Counted from the first letter of the stretch, positions 27,059-36,729 are shown. The stretch is DNA of 64,000 nt from Streptomyces fildesensis (GCF_016107395.1 NZ_JAAIKO010000033.1:27362-91361); one strand, 5' to 3'. Translations and numbers: made by a program. The notes: generated by a model from the letters alone, not told the origin.

Positions 27059-28564
27059 TCAGCTGTTCGTCGGGAAGCCCAGGTTGATGCCGCCGTGGCT
27101 CGGGTCCAGCCAGCGCTGCGTCACCGCCTTGCCGCGGGTGAAGAACTTGACGCCGTCCTCGCCGTAGGCGTGCGTGTCGCCGAAGAGCGAGCTCTTCCAG
27201 CCGCCGAAGGAGTAGTAGGCGACCGGGACCGGGATCGGGACGTTGATGCCGACCATGCCGACCTCGACCTCGTACTGGAAGCGGCGGGCCGCGCCCCCGT
27301 CGTTGGTGAAGATCGCGGTGCCGTTGCCGTACGGGCTGCTGTTGATGAGCTCCAGACCCTCGTCGTACGAGTCGACCCGCACCACGGACAGCACCGGGCC
27401 GAAGATCTCGTCGTCGTACACGGACATGCCCGGCTTGACGTTGTCGAAGATCGTCGGGCCGAGCCAGAAGCCATCGGCGGTGTTTTCGCCCGAGATCGGG
27501 TGCTTGCGGCCGTCGACGGTGAGCGTGGCGCCGTCGGCGAGGCCCGCGTCGAGGTAGGAGGTGACCTTGTCGCGGTGCACGCCGGTGACCAGCGGGCCCA
27601 TCTCGGAGTCGCCGTTGCAGCCGGGGCCGACCTTCAGACCGGCGATGCGCTCCTTGATCTTCTCGACGAGCTCGTCACCGACCGGGTCGACGGCGACGAG
27701 GACGGAGATGGCCATGCAGCGCTCGCCTGCCGCGCCGAACCCGGCGTTGACGGCGGCGTCGGCCGCGAGGTCGAGGTCCGCGTCGGGCAGCACCAGCATG
27801 TGGTTCTTGGCGCCGCCGAGGGCCTGGACGCGCTTGCCGTAGCTGGTGCCGGTCTCGTACACGTACCGGGCGATCGGCGTGGAGCCGACGAAGGAGACCG
27901 CCTTGATGTCCGGGTGCTCCAGCAGGCGGTCGACGGAGACCTTGTCACCGTGCACGACGTTGAAGACGCCGTCCGGCAGACCGGCCTCCTTCCACAGCCC
28001 CGCGATGAAGTTGGCGGCCGAGGGGTCCTTCTCCGAGGGCTTGAGGACCACCGTGTTGCCCGCGGCGATGGCGATGGGGAAGAACCACATCGGCACCATG
28101 GCCGGGAAGTTGAACGGGGAGATGATCGCCACCGGGCCGAGCGGCTGGCGGATCGAGTAGACGTCGACACCCGTGGAGGCCTGCTCGGTGAAGCCGCCCT
28201 TCGACAGCTGCGGGATGCCGCACGCGTACTCGACGACCTCGATACCGCGGGCGATCTCGCCCAGCGCGTCCGAGTGCACCTTGCCGTGCTCGGAGACGAT
28301 GATCGAGGCCAGCTCGTCACGGCGGGAGTTGATCAGCTCGCGGAAGGCGAAGAGCACCTGGCTGCGCTTGGCCACCGACGCGCTGCGCCAGTCGGGGAAC
28401 GCCTCGACAGCGGCGCTGACGGCCTGGTCGACCTCACGGATCGACGCGAAGTCCACCTGTCCGGTGACCGCCCCGGTGGCCGGGTCGTACACATCGCCGC
28501 GCCGCTCCGCGGTGCCGGTCCATGCCTGGCCGGCGATCCAGTGGGTGATGTTCTTGGTGGACAC
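27059..28564 (-). CDS. mmsA: CoA-acylating methylmalonate-semialdehyde dehydrogenase
   Basis: 501 residues. Oxidises methylmalonate (or malonate) semialdehyde with NAD and CoA to propionyl- or acetyl-CoA, in valine, inositol or beta-alanine breakdown. The MMSDH hallmarks are present: QALGGAKNHMLVLPDADL, where other ALDHs have the catalytic Glu, and GAAGERCMAISV with Cys283; also WFFPIAIAAGNTVVLKPSEKDP. GTG 28564 start. It could take beta-alanine-type semialdehyde from the amine pathway around it. Confidence 0.94.
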   Translation of the reverse strand: MSTKNITHWIAGQAWTGTAERRGDVYDPATGAVTGQVDFASIREVDQAVSAAVEAFPDWRSASVAKRSQVLFAFRELINSRRDELASIIVSEHGKVHSDALGEIARGIEVVEYACGIPQLSKGGFTEQASTGVDVYSIRQPLGPVAIISPFNFPAMVPMWFFPIAIAAGNTVVLKPSEKDPSAANFIAGLWKEAGLPDGVFNVVHGDKVSVDRLLEHPDIKAVSFVGSTPIARYVYETGTSYGKRVQALGGAKNHMLVLPDADLDLAADAAVNAGFGAAGERCMAISVLVAVDPVGDELVEKIKERIAGLKVGPGCNGDSEMGPLVTGVHRDKVTSYLDAGLADGATLTVDGRKHPISGENTADGFWLGPTIFDNVKPGMSVYDDEIFGPVLSVVRVDSYDEGLELINSSPYGNGTAIFTNDGGAARRFQYEVEVGMVGINVPIPVPVAYYSFGGWKSSLFGDTHAYGEDGVKFFTRGKAVTQRWLDPSHGGINLGFPTNS

Positions 28565-28768
28565 GGGGGGACCCTTCTCTCGTAAGCCTGCTGCCAGTCT
28601 TGCGAGGGCATGGCGAGGCGTACAAGCAGCAACGTGTCGGCGGCGCGTCGCGGGGCCTTACAGATCGTCGGACAGCCGGTGTCCGCGGAAGGATTCCGGG
28701 CCGGTTCCGGAGGGAACCCGAGCGGAGTCCAGGGGGAACCCAGGGGGGAATCCGGGGATCCCGGCGGG

Positions 28769-29221
28769 TCAGCCGTCACCCGCGAGCTGCGCGACGGCCT
28801 CGTGCATCGCCAGTTCCAGAATCACCGGATCGGTGAGGTGCCCGGTGCCGTCGGGCGGGATGAGCCAGCGGACGCCGCCGGTGGCCCGGCCGGGGTAGGG
28901 GACGACGATCCAGGTGCCGCGGCCCGCGCTGCGCACACCGGTGGCGATCCAGCGGGCGGCCGTTCCCGGAGGTACGAAGAACCCCATGCGGGAGTCCCCG
29001 AAGTCGGACAGGACCGGCCCGGGCCGGTCGACGAGCCGGGTGAGCACGTCCAGGGTCGGATAGCCGAGCTCGCCCGCCAGGATCAGAACGTCCCAGAGCC
29101 TGCCGGCGGGCAGCAACGTCACCCCGAGGGGGTTGCGTTCCCAGTCCCACCGGCAGGCCTCCGGATCGGGTGCCGCGGATACCAGCCATTCGACCGCACT
29201 CTTCGCACCGGCGCTGCCCAT
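28769..29221 (-). CDS. Conserved hypothetical protein, possibly a bifunctional primase/polymerase-like fold
   Basis: 150 residues from ATG 29221, chosen because GGAGG lies seven bases upstream. Segments such as VEWLVSAAPDPEACRWDWERNPLGVTLLPAG, TRLVDRPGPVLSDFGDSRMGFFVPPGTAARW and YPGRATGGVRWLIPPDGTG look like the truncated primase/polymerase-type proteins common in Streptomyces, but catalytic residues are not obvious and the link is from memory. Role unknown. About 204 bases separate it from mmsA. Confidence 0.75.
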   Translation of the reverse strand: MGSAGAKSAVEWLVSAAPDPEACRWDWERNPLGVTLLPAGRLWDVLILAGELGYPTLDVLTRLVDRPGPVLSDFGDSRMGFFVPPGTAARWIATGVRSAGRGTWIVVPYPGRATGGVRWLIPPDGTGHLTDPVILELAMHEAVAQLAGDG

Positions 29222-29367
29222 GCCGGTTCCTCCGTTCCGTGAAGCTGATACTGCTGACACGGAAGAGAGGGCCGGAAGCGCGGATCATTACGCGGGTTCG
29301 GCTACTGATTGGTAGTGCGGCGGCTCACGGCCTCCGGGCAGGGGTGCGCCTGGGGGGCGCGAGGCGC

Positions 29368-29407
29368 ACACGACGAGTGCCCCCGGGCGCACTCCCCCAG
29401 GTCGTGT
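29368..29407 (-). terminator. Nested hairpin downstream of the FAD oxidoreductase gene
   Basis: Outer arms ACACGAC / GTCGTGT enclose an inner GAGTGC...GCACTC hairpin. It lies 25 bases beyond the stop of the minus-strand oxidoreductase, so it probably terminates that unit. It loosely resembles the GTGCCCCC...CTCCCCCAG repeat family seen elsewhere in the window. Confidence 0.55.
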
Positions 29408-29431
29408 CGTCGAATGACCCGACGACGGTCC

Positions 29432-30826
29432 CTAGCTGTCGAAGCCCAGTCCCGCCTTGTCCATCGCCTTCAGCCACAGGTTGCGCCGGCCTTCGTTGCG
29501 GTCGGCGCGGTCCAGCGACCACTTCGTGAGGCCGATCCCGACCGAGGTGAACGGCTCGGGCGGGAACGGCATCGGCTTGCTGCGGACCATCTTCAGTTCG
29601 GTGCGTTCGGTGCGTTCGCCGGACAGCAGGTCGAGCATGACGTCCGCGCCGAAGCGGGTGGCACCGACGCCCAGGCCGGTGTATCCCGCCGCATAAGACA
29701 CCTTTCCGCCGTGGGCGGTTCCGAAGAACGCCGAAAAGCGCGAACAGGTGTCGATGGCGCCGCCCCAGGTGTGGGTGAAGCGCACGTCCTCCAGCTGCGG
29801 GAAGCAGCGGTAGAAGTGCTGGGCGAGCTTGAGGTTGGTCTCCGGGCGCTGGTCGCGCTCGGCGGAGAGCCGGCCGCCGTAGGGGTAGATGGCGTCGTAG
29901 CCGCCCCACAGGATCCGGTTGTCGGCCGAGAGCCGGAAGTAGTGGAACTGGTTGGCGCTGTCGCCCAGTCCCTGGCGGTTCTTCCAGCCGATGGAGGCGA
30001 GCTGCTCCTCGCTGAGCGGCTCGGTCATCAGCGCGTAGTCGTACACCGGGACGATGTACGGCCGTACCCGCTTGACCAGCGACGGGAACACGTTCGTGCC
30101 GAGCGCGACCTGCCGGGCGAAGACCCGGCCGTACGGGGTGCGGACGGCCATGCCGGCGCCGTTCGCGGTGAGCGCGGTGGCGCGGGTGTGCTCGTGGATG
30201 CGGACACCCAGCCCGAGGCAGGCGCGCTTGAGGCCCCAGGCGAGCTTGGCCGGGTGCACCATGGCGACGCCGGTGCGGTCCCACAGCCCGCCGAGGAACG
30301 TCGGGGAGTCGACCTCGGCGCGCACCTGGTCCTGGTCGAGCAGTTCCAGCGCGATGCCGTGCTCCATCGCCTGCCCGGCGGCCTCGTGCAGTTCCTCGAG
30401 CTGGTGCGGCTCGGTGGCCACGTCGATCTCACCGGTGCGCTCGAACTCGCAGTCCAGGGAGTAGCGGGCGACCGCCGCCTCGATCTCGTCGAGGTTGCGG
30501 TCGCCCAGCTCCTCCAACCGGGCGAACTCGCCGGGCCAGCGGGTGAGTCCGTTGGACAGCCCGTGGGTGAGGCTGGCGGCGCAGAAGCCGCCGTTCCGCC
30601 CGGAGGCGGCCCAGCCGATCTCGTTGCCCTCGATCAGCGCCACGTCGCGCGACGGGTCGCGCTCCTTGGCGAGCAGGGCGGTCCACAGCCCGGAGTAGCC
30701 GCCGCCGACGACCAGCAGGTCGCAGTGCTCGTCACCGGTGAGCGCGCCGAGCGGCTGCGGCTTGCCGGGATCCTCCAGCCAGAAGGGTGTCGGCCGCGCG
30801 TCTGCGAGCGAACGGGCTGGGTCCAT
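29432..30826 (-). CDS. puuB: FAD-dependent oxidoreductase, gamma-glutamylputrescine oxidase-like
   Basis: 464 residues, DAO family. FAD-binding DLLVVGGGYSGLWTALLAKERDP at about 36-58, GWAASGRNGGFCAAS at 72-86, and the C-terminal YAAGYTGLGVGATRFGADVMLDLL. PuuB-type enzymes oxidise glutamylated putrescine to an aldehyde, ammonia and hydrogen peroxide. It is co-oriented with potABCD and the aldehyde dehydrogenase at 35118, which supports an amine substrate. No glutamate-putrescine ligase is in the window, so a free amine is an equal possibility; the gene symbol is by similarity only. Confidence 0.85.
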   Translation of the reverse strand: MDPARSLADARPTPFWLEDPGKPQPLGALTGDEHCDLLVVGGGYSGLWTALLAKERDPSRDVALIEGNEIGWAASGRNGGFCAASLTHGLSNGLTRWPGEFARLEELGDRNLDEIEAAVARYSLDCEFERTGEIDVATEPHQLEELHEAAGQAMEHGIALELLDQDQVRAEVDSPTFLGGLWDRTGVAMVHPAKLAWGLKRACLGLGVRIHEHTRATALTANGAGMAVRTPYGRVFARQVALGTNVFPSLVKRVRPYIVPVYDYALMTEPLSEEQLASIGWKNRQGLGDSANQFHYFRLSADNRILWGGYDAIYPYGGRLSAERDQRPETNLKLAQHFYRCFPQLEDVRFTHTWGGAIDTCSRFSAFFGTAHGGKVSYAAGYTGLGVGATRFGADVMLDLLSGERTERTELKMVRSKPMPFPPEPFTSVGIGLTKWSLDRADRNEGRRNLWLKAMDKAGLGFDS

Positions 30827-30887
30827 CTGTTCTCACACCTTTTGGTGATCGGTTCGGTTCCGGTCGATCGGGTACGGACGTGCGGTG

Positions 30888-31676
30888 TTACGCGCGGGCC
30901 TTGCGCCGGCTGCCGAGCAGCTGCCCGGCGACGACGACGAGGACCGCGATCACGAACATCGCGGTGCCGATCACATTGATCTGCACCGGGGTGCCGCGTT
31001 GCGCCGAGCCCCAGACGAACATCGGGAACGTCACCGTCGAGCCGGCGTTGAAGTTCGTGATGATGAAGTCGTCGAAGGACAGGGCGAAGGACAGCAGGGC
31101 GCCGGAGGCGATACCGGGTGCCACCAGCGGGAGGGTAACCCGCAGGAAGGTCTGGAGCGGGGAGGCGTACAGGTCCTGCGCGGCCTGCTCCAGGCGCGGG
31201 TCCATGCTCATCACGCGGGCCTTGACCGCGGTGACGACGAAGCTCAGGCAGAACATGATGTGCGCGATGAGGATGGTCCAGAAGCCGAACGGGACGCGCA
31301 TGTTGAGGAAGAGCGTCCCCAGCGAGGCGGCCATCACGACCTCGGGCATCGCCATCGGCAGGAAGATCAGCATGTTGGTCGTGCCGCGCGCCTTGAAGCG
31401 GTAGCGGGCGAGCGCGAAGGCGATCATCGTGCCCAGCACCGTCGCGCCGATCGTGGCGTACAGCGCGATCTGCAGGCTGAGGCCGAGCGAGCCGCACATG
31501 TCGGCGACGTCGCAGGGGTGCTCCCAGGCGTCGGTGGAGAAGCGTGTCCACTCGTAGTTGAAGCGCCCGTTCGGCTTGTTGAACGAGAACACCATGACGA
31601 CGAGGTTCGGCAGGATCAGGTACGCGAGGCAGAGCACACCCGCGAAGACCACCAGGTTCTTCCGTATCCAGCGCAT
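30888..31676 (-). CDS. potC: Polyamine ABC transporter permease (PotC-like)
   Basis: 262 residues, about six transmembrane helices, with the ABC permease EAA loop AAQDLYASPLQTFLRVTLPLVAPGIASGALL (about 165-195). It pairs with the permease encoded just upstream; the ATG overlaps that gene's TGA by one base. It forms the membrane channel for putrescine/spermidine import. Confidence 0.93.
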   Translation of the reverse strand: MRWIRKNLVVFAGVLCLAYLILPNLVVMVFSFNKPNGRFNYEWTRFSTDAWEHPCDVADMCGSLGLSLQIALYATIGATVLGTMIAFALARYRFKARGTTNMLIFLPMAMPEVVMAASLGTLFLNMRVPFGFWTILIAHIMFCLSFVVTAVKARVMSMDPRLEQAAQDLYASPLQTFLRVTLPLVAPGIASGALLSFALSFDDFIITNFNAGSTVTFPMFVWGSAQRGTPVQINVIGTAMFVIAVLVVVAGQLLGSRRKARA

Positions 31677-32617
31677 CAGACCAGCTCCTCCGTTCCGGCC
31701 TTGCGGATGTAGAACATGACCATCGCGAGGATCACCGCCATCAGGATGAAGGACAGGGCGGCGGCCGTCGGGTAGTCGAGCACGCGCAGGAACTGGGACT
31801 GGATGACGTTGCCGATCATCTTCTGGTTGGTGGTGCCCAGCAGTTCGGCGTTGATGTAGTCGCCGGTCGCCGGGATGAAGGTGAGCAGGGTGCCCGCGAC
31901 CACGCCCGGCATGGACAGCGGGAAGGTCACCTTGCGGAAGACTGTGAAGGGCTTGGCGTACAGGTCGCCGGCCGCCTCGTGCAGCTTGCCGTCGATGCGC
32001 TCCAGCGAGGTGTAGAGCGGCAGGATCATGAAGGGCAGGAAGTTGTACGTCAGACCGCAGATCACCGCGAGCGGTGTGGCCAGTACGCGGTCGCCCTGCG
32101 TGATGCCGAGCGAGGACGTCAGATCCAGGATGTGCAGCTGGTTGAGGGTCTGCACCACGAATCCGCCGTCGGCCAGGATCGTCTCCCAGGCGAGGGTGCG
32201 GATCAGGAAGCTGGTGAAGAACGGCGCGATGACCAGGATGAGGATGAGGTTGCGCCAGCGGCCGGCCCGGAAGGCGATGGTGTACGCGAGCGGGTAGCCG
32301 ATCGCCAGGCACAGCACGGTCGCGATGGCGGAGTACTCGAACGAGCGCAGGAACTGCGGGTAGTACTCGGTCAGCGCGTCCCAGTAGGTCGCGAAGTGCC
32401 AGGTGACCTTGAAGCCCGCTTCCAGCGAGCCGGTCTGCACGGACGTGGACGCCTGGTAGATCATCGGCGCCACGAAGAACACCAGCAGCCAGGCGATGCC
32501 CGGCAGCAGCAGCCAGTACGGCACCCGGCGCTTGCGCCCGGCGGCCCGGCGCATCGCGGCCGGGACCGGCGCCGGGGTCTCCGGCGGGGCGGGCGGCCGG
32601 TCGGTGACGGTGCTCAT
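31676..32617 (-). CDS. potB: Polyamine ABC transporter permease (PotB-like)
   Basis: 313 residues with six helices after a Pro/Ala-rich N-terminus. Its EAA loop is AAGDLYAKPFTVFRKVTFPLSMPGVVAGTLL; IAPFFTSFLIRTLAWETIL is typical of PotB. ATG 32617 overlaps the upstream ATPase stop by four bases, so the four pot genes are translated as one coupled operon, order potD, potA, potB, potC in transcription. Confidence 0.94.
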   Translation of the reverse strand: MSTVTDRPPAPPETPAPVPAAMRRAAGRKRRVPYWLLLPGIAWLLVFFVAPMIYQASTSVQTGSLEAGFKVTWHFATYWDALTEYYPQFLRSFEYSAIATVLCLAIGYPLAYTIAFRAGRWRNLILILVIAPFFTSFLIRTLAWETILADGGFVVQTLNQLHILDLTSSLGITQGDRVLATPLAVICGLTYNFLPFMILPLYTSLERIDGKLHEAAGDLYAKPFTVFRKVTFPLSMPGVVAGTLLTFIPATGDYINAELLGTTNQKMIGNVIQSQFLRVLDYPTAAALSFILMAVILAMVMFYIRKAGTEELV

Positions 32618-33762
32618 GCGGCTTCCACCTCCTGCACACCGGCATCGATGTCCTGGGCCGCGTCGAGGCCGAAGGTGTGCGCGGGGTTCCAGTGCAGGAC
32701 GACGGGGGCGCCGGGCACCAGCCGCGAGTCACGGTCGACGTTCTGCACGAAGACCTCCAGCTCCGGGCAGACCGGGCTGTCGATCACGAACTGGGTGGAG
32801 ACGCCGATGAAGCTGGAGTCGACGATGCGGCCGGGTATCCGGTTGCGCCCGTCGGCGATCGAGTCCTCGTCGTCGCGGTGCGCGACGGATATCTTCTCGG
32901 GGCGCACGCCGGCCAGCACCCGGCCGCCCACGGCCGTCTTCGCCGAACAGCGCGCGGTGGGCAGCGCGAGCTTCTGGCCGCCCGCGACGAGCAGCAGATC
33001 GTCGCCCGAGGTGCCGGTGACCTCGGCCTCGATGAGGTTGGAGGTGCCGAGGAAGTTCGCGACGAACGTCGATCCCGGGTTCTCGTACAGGTCGGCGGGG
33101 GCGCCGAGCTGCTCCACCCGTCCGCCGTTCATCACCGCGACGGTGTCGGCCATGGTCATGGCCTCCTCCTGGTCGTGGGTGACGTGCACGAAGGTGATGC
33201 CGACCTCGGTCTGGATGCGCTTGAGCTCCAGCTGCATCTGGCGGCGCAGCTTGAGGTCCAGGGCGCCGAGCGGCTCGTCGAGCAGCAGCACCTTGGGGTG
33301 GTTGATGAGAGCGCGGGCGACCGCGACGCGCTGCTGCTGGCCACCGGAGAGCTGGTTCGGCTTGCGGCGGGCCATCGAGCCCAGCTCGACGAGCTCCAGC
33401 ATGTCCTCGACCTGCTTCTTCACCGACTTGATGCCGCGCCGGCGCAGGCCGAAGGCGACGTTCTCATAGATGTCCAGATGCGGGAAGAGCGCGTAGTTCT
33501 GGAAGACGGTGTTCACCGGGCGCTTGTACGGCGGGAGGGCCGTGACGTCCTCGCCGGACAGGGACACGGTGCCGGAGGAGGGGTCCTCGAGGCCCGCGAT
33601 CATGCGCAGGGTCGTGGTCTTGCCGCAGCCGGAGGCGCCGAGCAGGGCGAAGAAGGAGCCCTGCGGGATGGTGAGGTCGAGCGGGTGGACGGCGGTGAAG
33701 GCGCCGTACCGCTTGCTGATCCCGGAGAGGATGACCTCGCCGCCGGAGGAGTCGTGTGTCAT
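32614..33762 (-). CDS. potA: Polyamine ABC transporter ATP-binding protein (PotA-like)
   Basis: 382 residues. Walker A GASGCGKT, Q-loop FQNYALFPHLDIYENV, signature LSGGQQQRVAVARAL, Walker B KVLLLDEPLGALD, and switch HVTHDQEEAMTMAD. The C-terminal TOBE domain (about 290-370) includes IPGRIVDSSFIGVSTQFVI. It energises the PotB/PotC channel. Confidence 0.96.
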   Translation of the reverse strand: MTHDSSGGEVILSGISKRYGAFTAVHPLDLTIPQGSFFALLGASGCGKTTTLRMIAGLEDPSSGTVSLSGEDVTALPPYKRPVNTVFQNYALFPHLDIYENVAFGLRRRGIKSVKKQVEDMLELVELGSMARRKPNQLSGGQQQRVAVARALINHPKVLLLDEPLGALDLKLRRQMQLELKRIQTEVGITFVHVTHDQEEAMTMADTVAVMNGGRVEQLGAPADLYENPGSTFVANFLGTSNLIEAEVTGTSGDDLLLVAGGQKLALPTARCSAKTAVGGRVLAGVRPEKISVAHRDDEDSIADGRNRIPGRIVDSSFIGVSTQFVIDSPVCPELEVFVQNVDRDSRLVPGAPVVLHWNPAHTFGLDAAQDIDAGVQEVEAA

Positions 33763-33800
33763 GGGGTCGCTTCCCGTAAGTCGTCAGTCGTCAGGTGCGG

Positions 33801-35045
33801 TCAGGCGCCGATGAGTTTGGAGAACTTCTGCTCGTACGCGGTCTCCTCGGCGGAGGACAGCAGGCGGAAGGAGTGCGTCTTGGCGGCCATCGCGGCGTCC
33901 GGGAGGATCAGCGTGTTCGCGGCCAGCGCCGGGTCGATCTTCGCGAGTTCGTCGCGTACCCCCGCCACCGGGCAGACGTAGTTGATGTAGGCCGCGAGCT
34001 GGGCGGCGACCGGCGGCTCGTAGTAGTAGTCGATGAGCCGCTCGGCGTTCTTCTTGTGCCGCGCCTTGTTGGGGATCACGAGGTTGTCGGTCGACGAGAG
34101 GTAGCCCGCGTCGGGGAAGACGTACTCGATGTCCGGGTTGTCGATCTTCAGCTGGACGAGGTCGCCGGCCCACGCGAGACACGCGGCCATGTCGCCCTTG
34201 GAGAGGTCCGCGGTGTAGTCGTTGCCGGTGAAGCGGCGGATCTGCTTGGAGTCGACGGCCTTCTGCACCCGGGCTATCGCCGCGTCGAAGTCGTCGTTGG
34301 TGAAGGAGGCGGGGTTCTTGCCCATGTCCATCAGCGTCATGCCGACGGTGTCCCGCATCTCGGTGAGCATCCCGACCCGGCCCTTGAGCGTGGGGTCGTC
34401 CAGCAGCTGCGAGACCGAGGTGACCTTACGGCCGTTGGTCGCCTTCTTGTTGTAGGCGATGACGGTGGCGATACCGGTCCACGGGTACGAATAGGCGCGG
34501 CCCGGGTCCCAGTCGGGGCTGCGGAACCGCTGCTCCAGGTTGGCGTACGCGTGCGGCAGGTTGGACGCGTCGAGCTTCTGCACCCAGCCGAGGCGGATCA
34601 TGCGGCCGGCCAGCCAGTCGGTGAGCACCATCAGGTCGCGGCCGGTGTCCTGGCCGGCGGCGAGCTGCGGCTTGACCTTGCCGAAGAACTCGACGTTGTC
34701 GTTGATGTCCTCGGTGTACTTGACGTTGATACCGGTGCGCTTGCCGAAGGCGTCGAGTGTCGGACGGTGCTTCCCGTCGTCCGTGACGTCGATGTACTCC
34801 GTCCAGTTGGAGAAGTTGACCGTCTTCTCCGACCCGGAGTGGTCCTCGGTCGTGGCGGCGGCGTCCTTCTGGCCGCCCGCGGCGGGGATGCCGCAACCGG
34901 TGAGGCCGGTCAGCCCTGCCGTCGCCACGGCGCCGAGTCCGGCGGCGCGCAGCAGCGACCGGCGGGCGAGCGCACCACGCCCGTTGGTCATGGTGCGCCG
35001 TATCGCCGCGAGCTGGGGAGGCGAGAGTGTCTCGTACTGCTCCAT
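33801..35045 (-). CDS. potD: Polyamine ABC transporter substrate-binding lipoprotein (PotD-like)
   Basis: 414 residues. Tat/lipoprotein signal: LARRSLLRAAGLGAVATAGL then lipobox LTGC. The mature part is a PotD/SBP_bac_8-type binding protein: VNFSNWTEYIDV, YTEDINDNVEFFGKVKPQL, GRDLMVLTDWLAGRM, IRRFTGNDYTADLSKGDMAACLAWAGD, and DYYYEPPVAAQLAAYINYVCPV. The long N-terminal cytoplasmic piece before the signal (MEQYETLSPPQLAAIRR) is odd, so MTNGRGALARRSLL (ATG 34991) may be the real start. It heads the operon. Confidence 0.92.
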   Translation of the reverse strand: MEQYETLSPPQLAAIRRTMTNGRGALARRSLLRAAGLGAVATAGLTGLTGCGIPAAGGQKDAAATTEDHSGSEKTVNFSNWTEYIDVTDDGKHRPTLDAFGKRTGINVKYTEDINDNVEFFGKVKPQLAAGQDTGRDLMVLTDWLAGRMIRLGWVQKLDASNLPHAYANLEQRFRSPDWDPGRAYSYPWTGIATVIAYNKKATNGRKVTSVSQLLDDPTLKGRVGMLTEMRDTVGMTLMDMGKNPASFTNDDFDAAIARVQKAVDSKQIRRFTGNDYTADLSKGDMAACLAWAGDLVQLKIDNPDIEYVFPDAGYLSSTDNLVIPNKARHKKNAERLIDYYYEPPVAAQLAAYINYVCPVAGVRDELAKIDPALAANTLILPDAAMAAKTHSFRLLSSAEETAYEQKFSKLIGA

Positions 35046-35117
35046 GCGCTGTGCCCTTTCACGGGAGGCCGGCCGGGAACCGCCTGGGGTCCGGCCGGAG
35101 TCCGGGGTCCGACCGGG

Positions 35118-36632
35118 TTATCGGTCTCCGAAGATCGTGCGGTGCCAGTCCTTGCGGACGATCGCGGTGTTGTCGTACATCACATGCTTGACCTGCGTGT
35201 ACTCCTCGAAGGAGTACGCGGACATGTCCTTGCCGAAGCCGGACGCCTTGTAGCCGCCGTGCGGCATCTCGCTGAGGATCGGGATGTGGTCGTTGATCCA
35301 GACACAGCCCGCCTTCATCTCGCGGGTGGCCCGGCTGGCGCGGAAGACGTCGCGGGTCCAGGCGGACGCGGCCAGGCCGTACGGGGTGTCGTTGGCGAGC
35401 GCCAGGCCCTCGTCGTCGCTGTCGAAGGGCAGCACGACGAGCACCGGGCCGAAGATCTCGGACTGGACGATCTCGCTGTCCTGCGCGGCGCCCGTGATGA
35501 GGGTGGGGCGGTAGAACGCGCCCGCCGCCAGCTTGTCGCCGGGGGCCTCGCCGCCGGTAACGACGGTGGCGTACGCGCGGGAGCGGTCGACGATCGCCGC
35601 GACGCGGTCCCGCTGGAGGTGCGAGATGAGCGGGCCGAGGTCGGTCGACGGGTCGAACGGGTCGCCGAGCCTGATGCCCGCGAAGAGGTCGGCCACCCCG
35701 GCGACGAACGCGTCGTACAGCGGCCGCTGGACGTAGGCGCGGGTCGCGGCGGTGCAGTCCTGGCCGGTGTTGATCAGAGAGCCGGCGACCGCGCCGTGCA
35801 CGGCCGCTTCCAGGTCCGCGTCGTCGAAGACCACGAAGGGCGCCTTGCCGCCGAGTTCCAGGTGCAGCCGCTTGACGGTGCGGATGGCGATCTCGGCGAC
35901 GCGCTTGCCAACGCCGGTGGAGCCGGTGAAGGAGGTCATGGCGACGTCGGGGTGGCCGACGAGGTGTTCGCCGGCCTCCTTGCCCGCGCCGCTGACGATG
36001 TTGACCACACCGTCCGGGATACCGGCCTCGGTGGCCGCGCGGGCGAACATCAGCGAGGTCAGCGGGGTCAGCTCGGCGGGCTTGAGCACGATGGTGTTGC
36101 CCGCGGCGATGGCCGGCAGGACCTTCCAGGCCGCCATCTGCAGCGGGTAGTTCCAGGGCGCGATCGAGCCGACGACGCCGACCGGCTCACGGCGCACGTA
36201 GGAGGTGTGGTCGGCCGAGTACTCACCGGCGGCCTTGCCCTCCAGATGGCGGGCGGCCCCCGCGAAGAACGCGGTGTTGTCGACGGTGCCCGGTACGTCG
36301 AACCCGGCGCTCAGCCGCAGCGGCTTGCCGCACTGCAGCGACTCCACGAAGGCCAGGTCGTCGGCCTGCTCGGCCAGCACCTCGGAGAAGCGGTGCATCG
36401 CGGTGGAACGCTCAGCCGGGGTGGCACCGGACCAGCCGGGGAGGGCGGCCTTCGCGGCGGCGACGGCGGCGTCCACGTCCGCGGCCCCGGCGAGCTCGTA
36501 GGTGTACACCGCGTCACCGGTGGCCGGGTCGACCACGGAGTGCTGGTGGCCTGAGGTGCCCGGCCGCGAGGCTCCGGCGATGTACTGGGCCCCGTCCGCG
36601 AACCGGTTCTTCACGTCGAAACGGTGGTCCAT
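35118..36632 (-). CDS. Aldehyde dehydrogenase, gamma-aminobutyraldehyde-type
   Basis: 504 residues. Glu259 in HLELGGKAPFVV and Cys293 in NTGQDCTAATRAYV; the QDCTAATR context and WNYPLQMAAWKVLPAIAAGNTIVLKP match 4-aminobutanal/betaine-aldehyde-type dehydrogenases. ATG 36632 follows GAGGAG. Divergent from the PucR gene at 36927 and upstream of potD in the same direction, so it likely converts the aldehyde made by the PuuB-like oxidase to GABA. About 41% of residues match the dehydrogenase at 43029 by eye, so the two are paralogs; that figure is an impression, not a computed value. Confidence 0.92.
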   Translation of the reverse strand: MDHRFDVKNRFADGAQYIAGASRPGTSGHQHSVVDPATGDAVYTYELAGAADVDAAVAAAKAALPGWSGATPAERSTAMHRFSEVLAEQADDLAFVESLQCGKPLRLSAGFDVPGTVDNTAFFAGAARHLEGKAAGEYSADHTSYVRREPVGVVGSIAPWNYPLQMAAWKVLPAIAAGNTIVLKPAELTPLTSLMFARAATEAGIPDGVVNIVSGAGKEAGEHLVGHPDVAMTSFTGSTGVGKRVAEIAIRTVKRLHLELGGKAPFVVFDDADLEAAVHGAVAGSLINTGQDCTAATRAYVQRPLYDAFVAGVADLFAGIRLGDPFDPSTDLGPLISHLQRDRVAAIVDRSRAYATVVTGGEAPGDKLAAGAFYRPTLITGAAQDSEIVQSEIFGPVLVVLPFDSDDEGLALANDTPYGLAASAWTRDVFRASRATREMKAGCVWINDHIPILSEMPHGGYKASGFGKDMSAYSFEEYTQVKHVMYDNTAIVRKDWHRTIFGDR

Positions 36633-36708
36633 GGTGTCTCCTCGCATCCGCTTGGCGCCGTGGCCGAAGACTGGATTGATGGCTGATCCTGGCAGAGTAG
36701 CCTTGGGC

Positions 36709-36729
36709 CAACAAGGGATTCCGTTGTTG
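36709..36729. promoter_or_regulatory. Candidate PucR operator in the divergent promoter
   Basis: Arms CAACAA and TTGTTG are separated by nine bases that are themselves nearly symmetric (GGGATTCCG). It lies between the divergent aldehyde dehydrogenase and PucR genes, about 77 bases upstream of the dehydrogenase start. Position suggests regulator binding; not proven. Confidence 0.4.
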
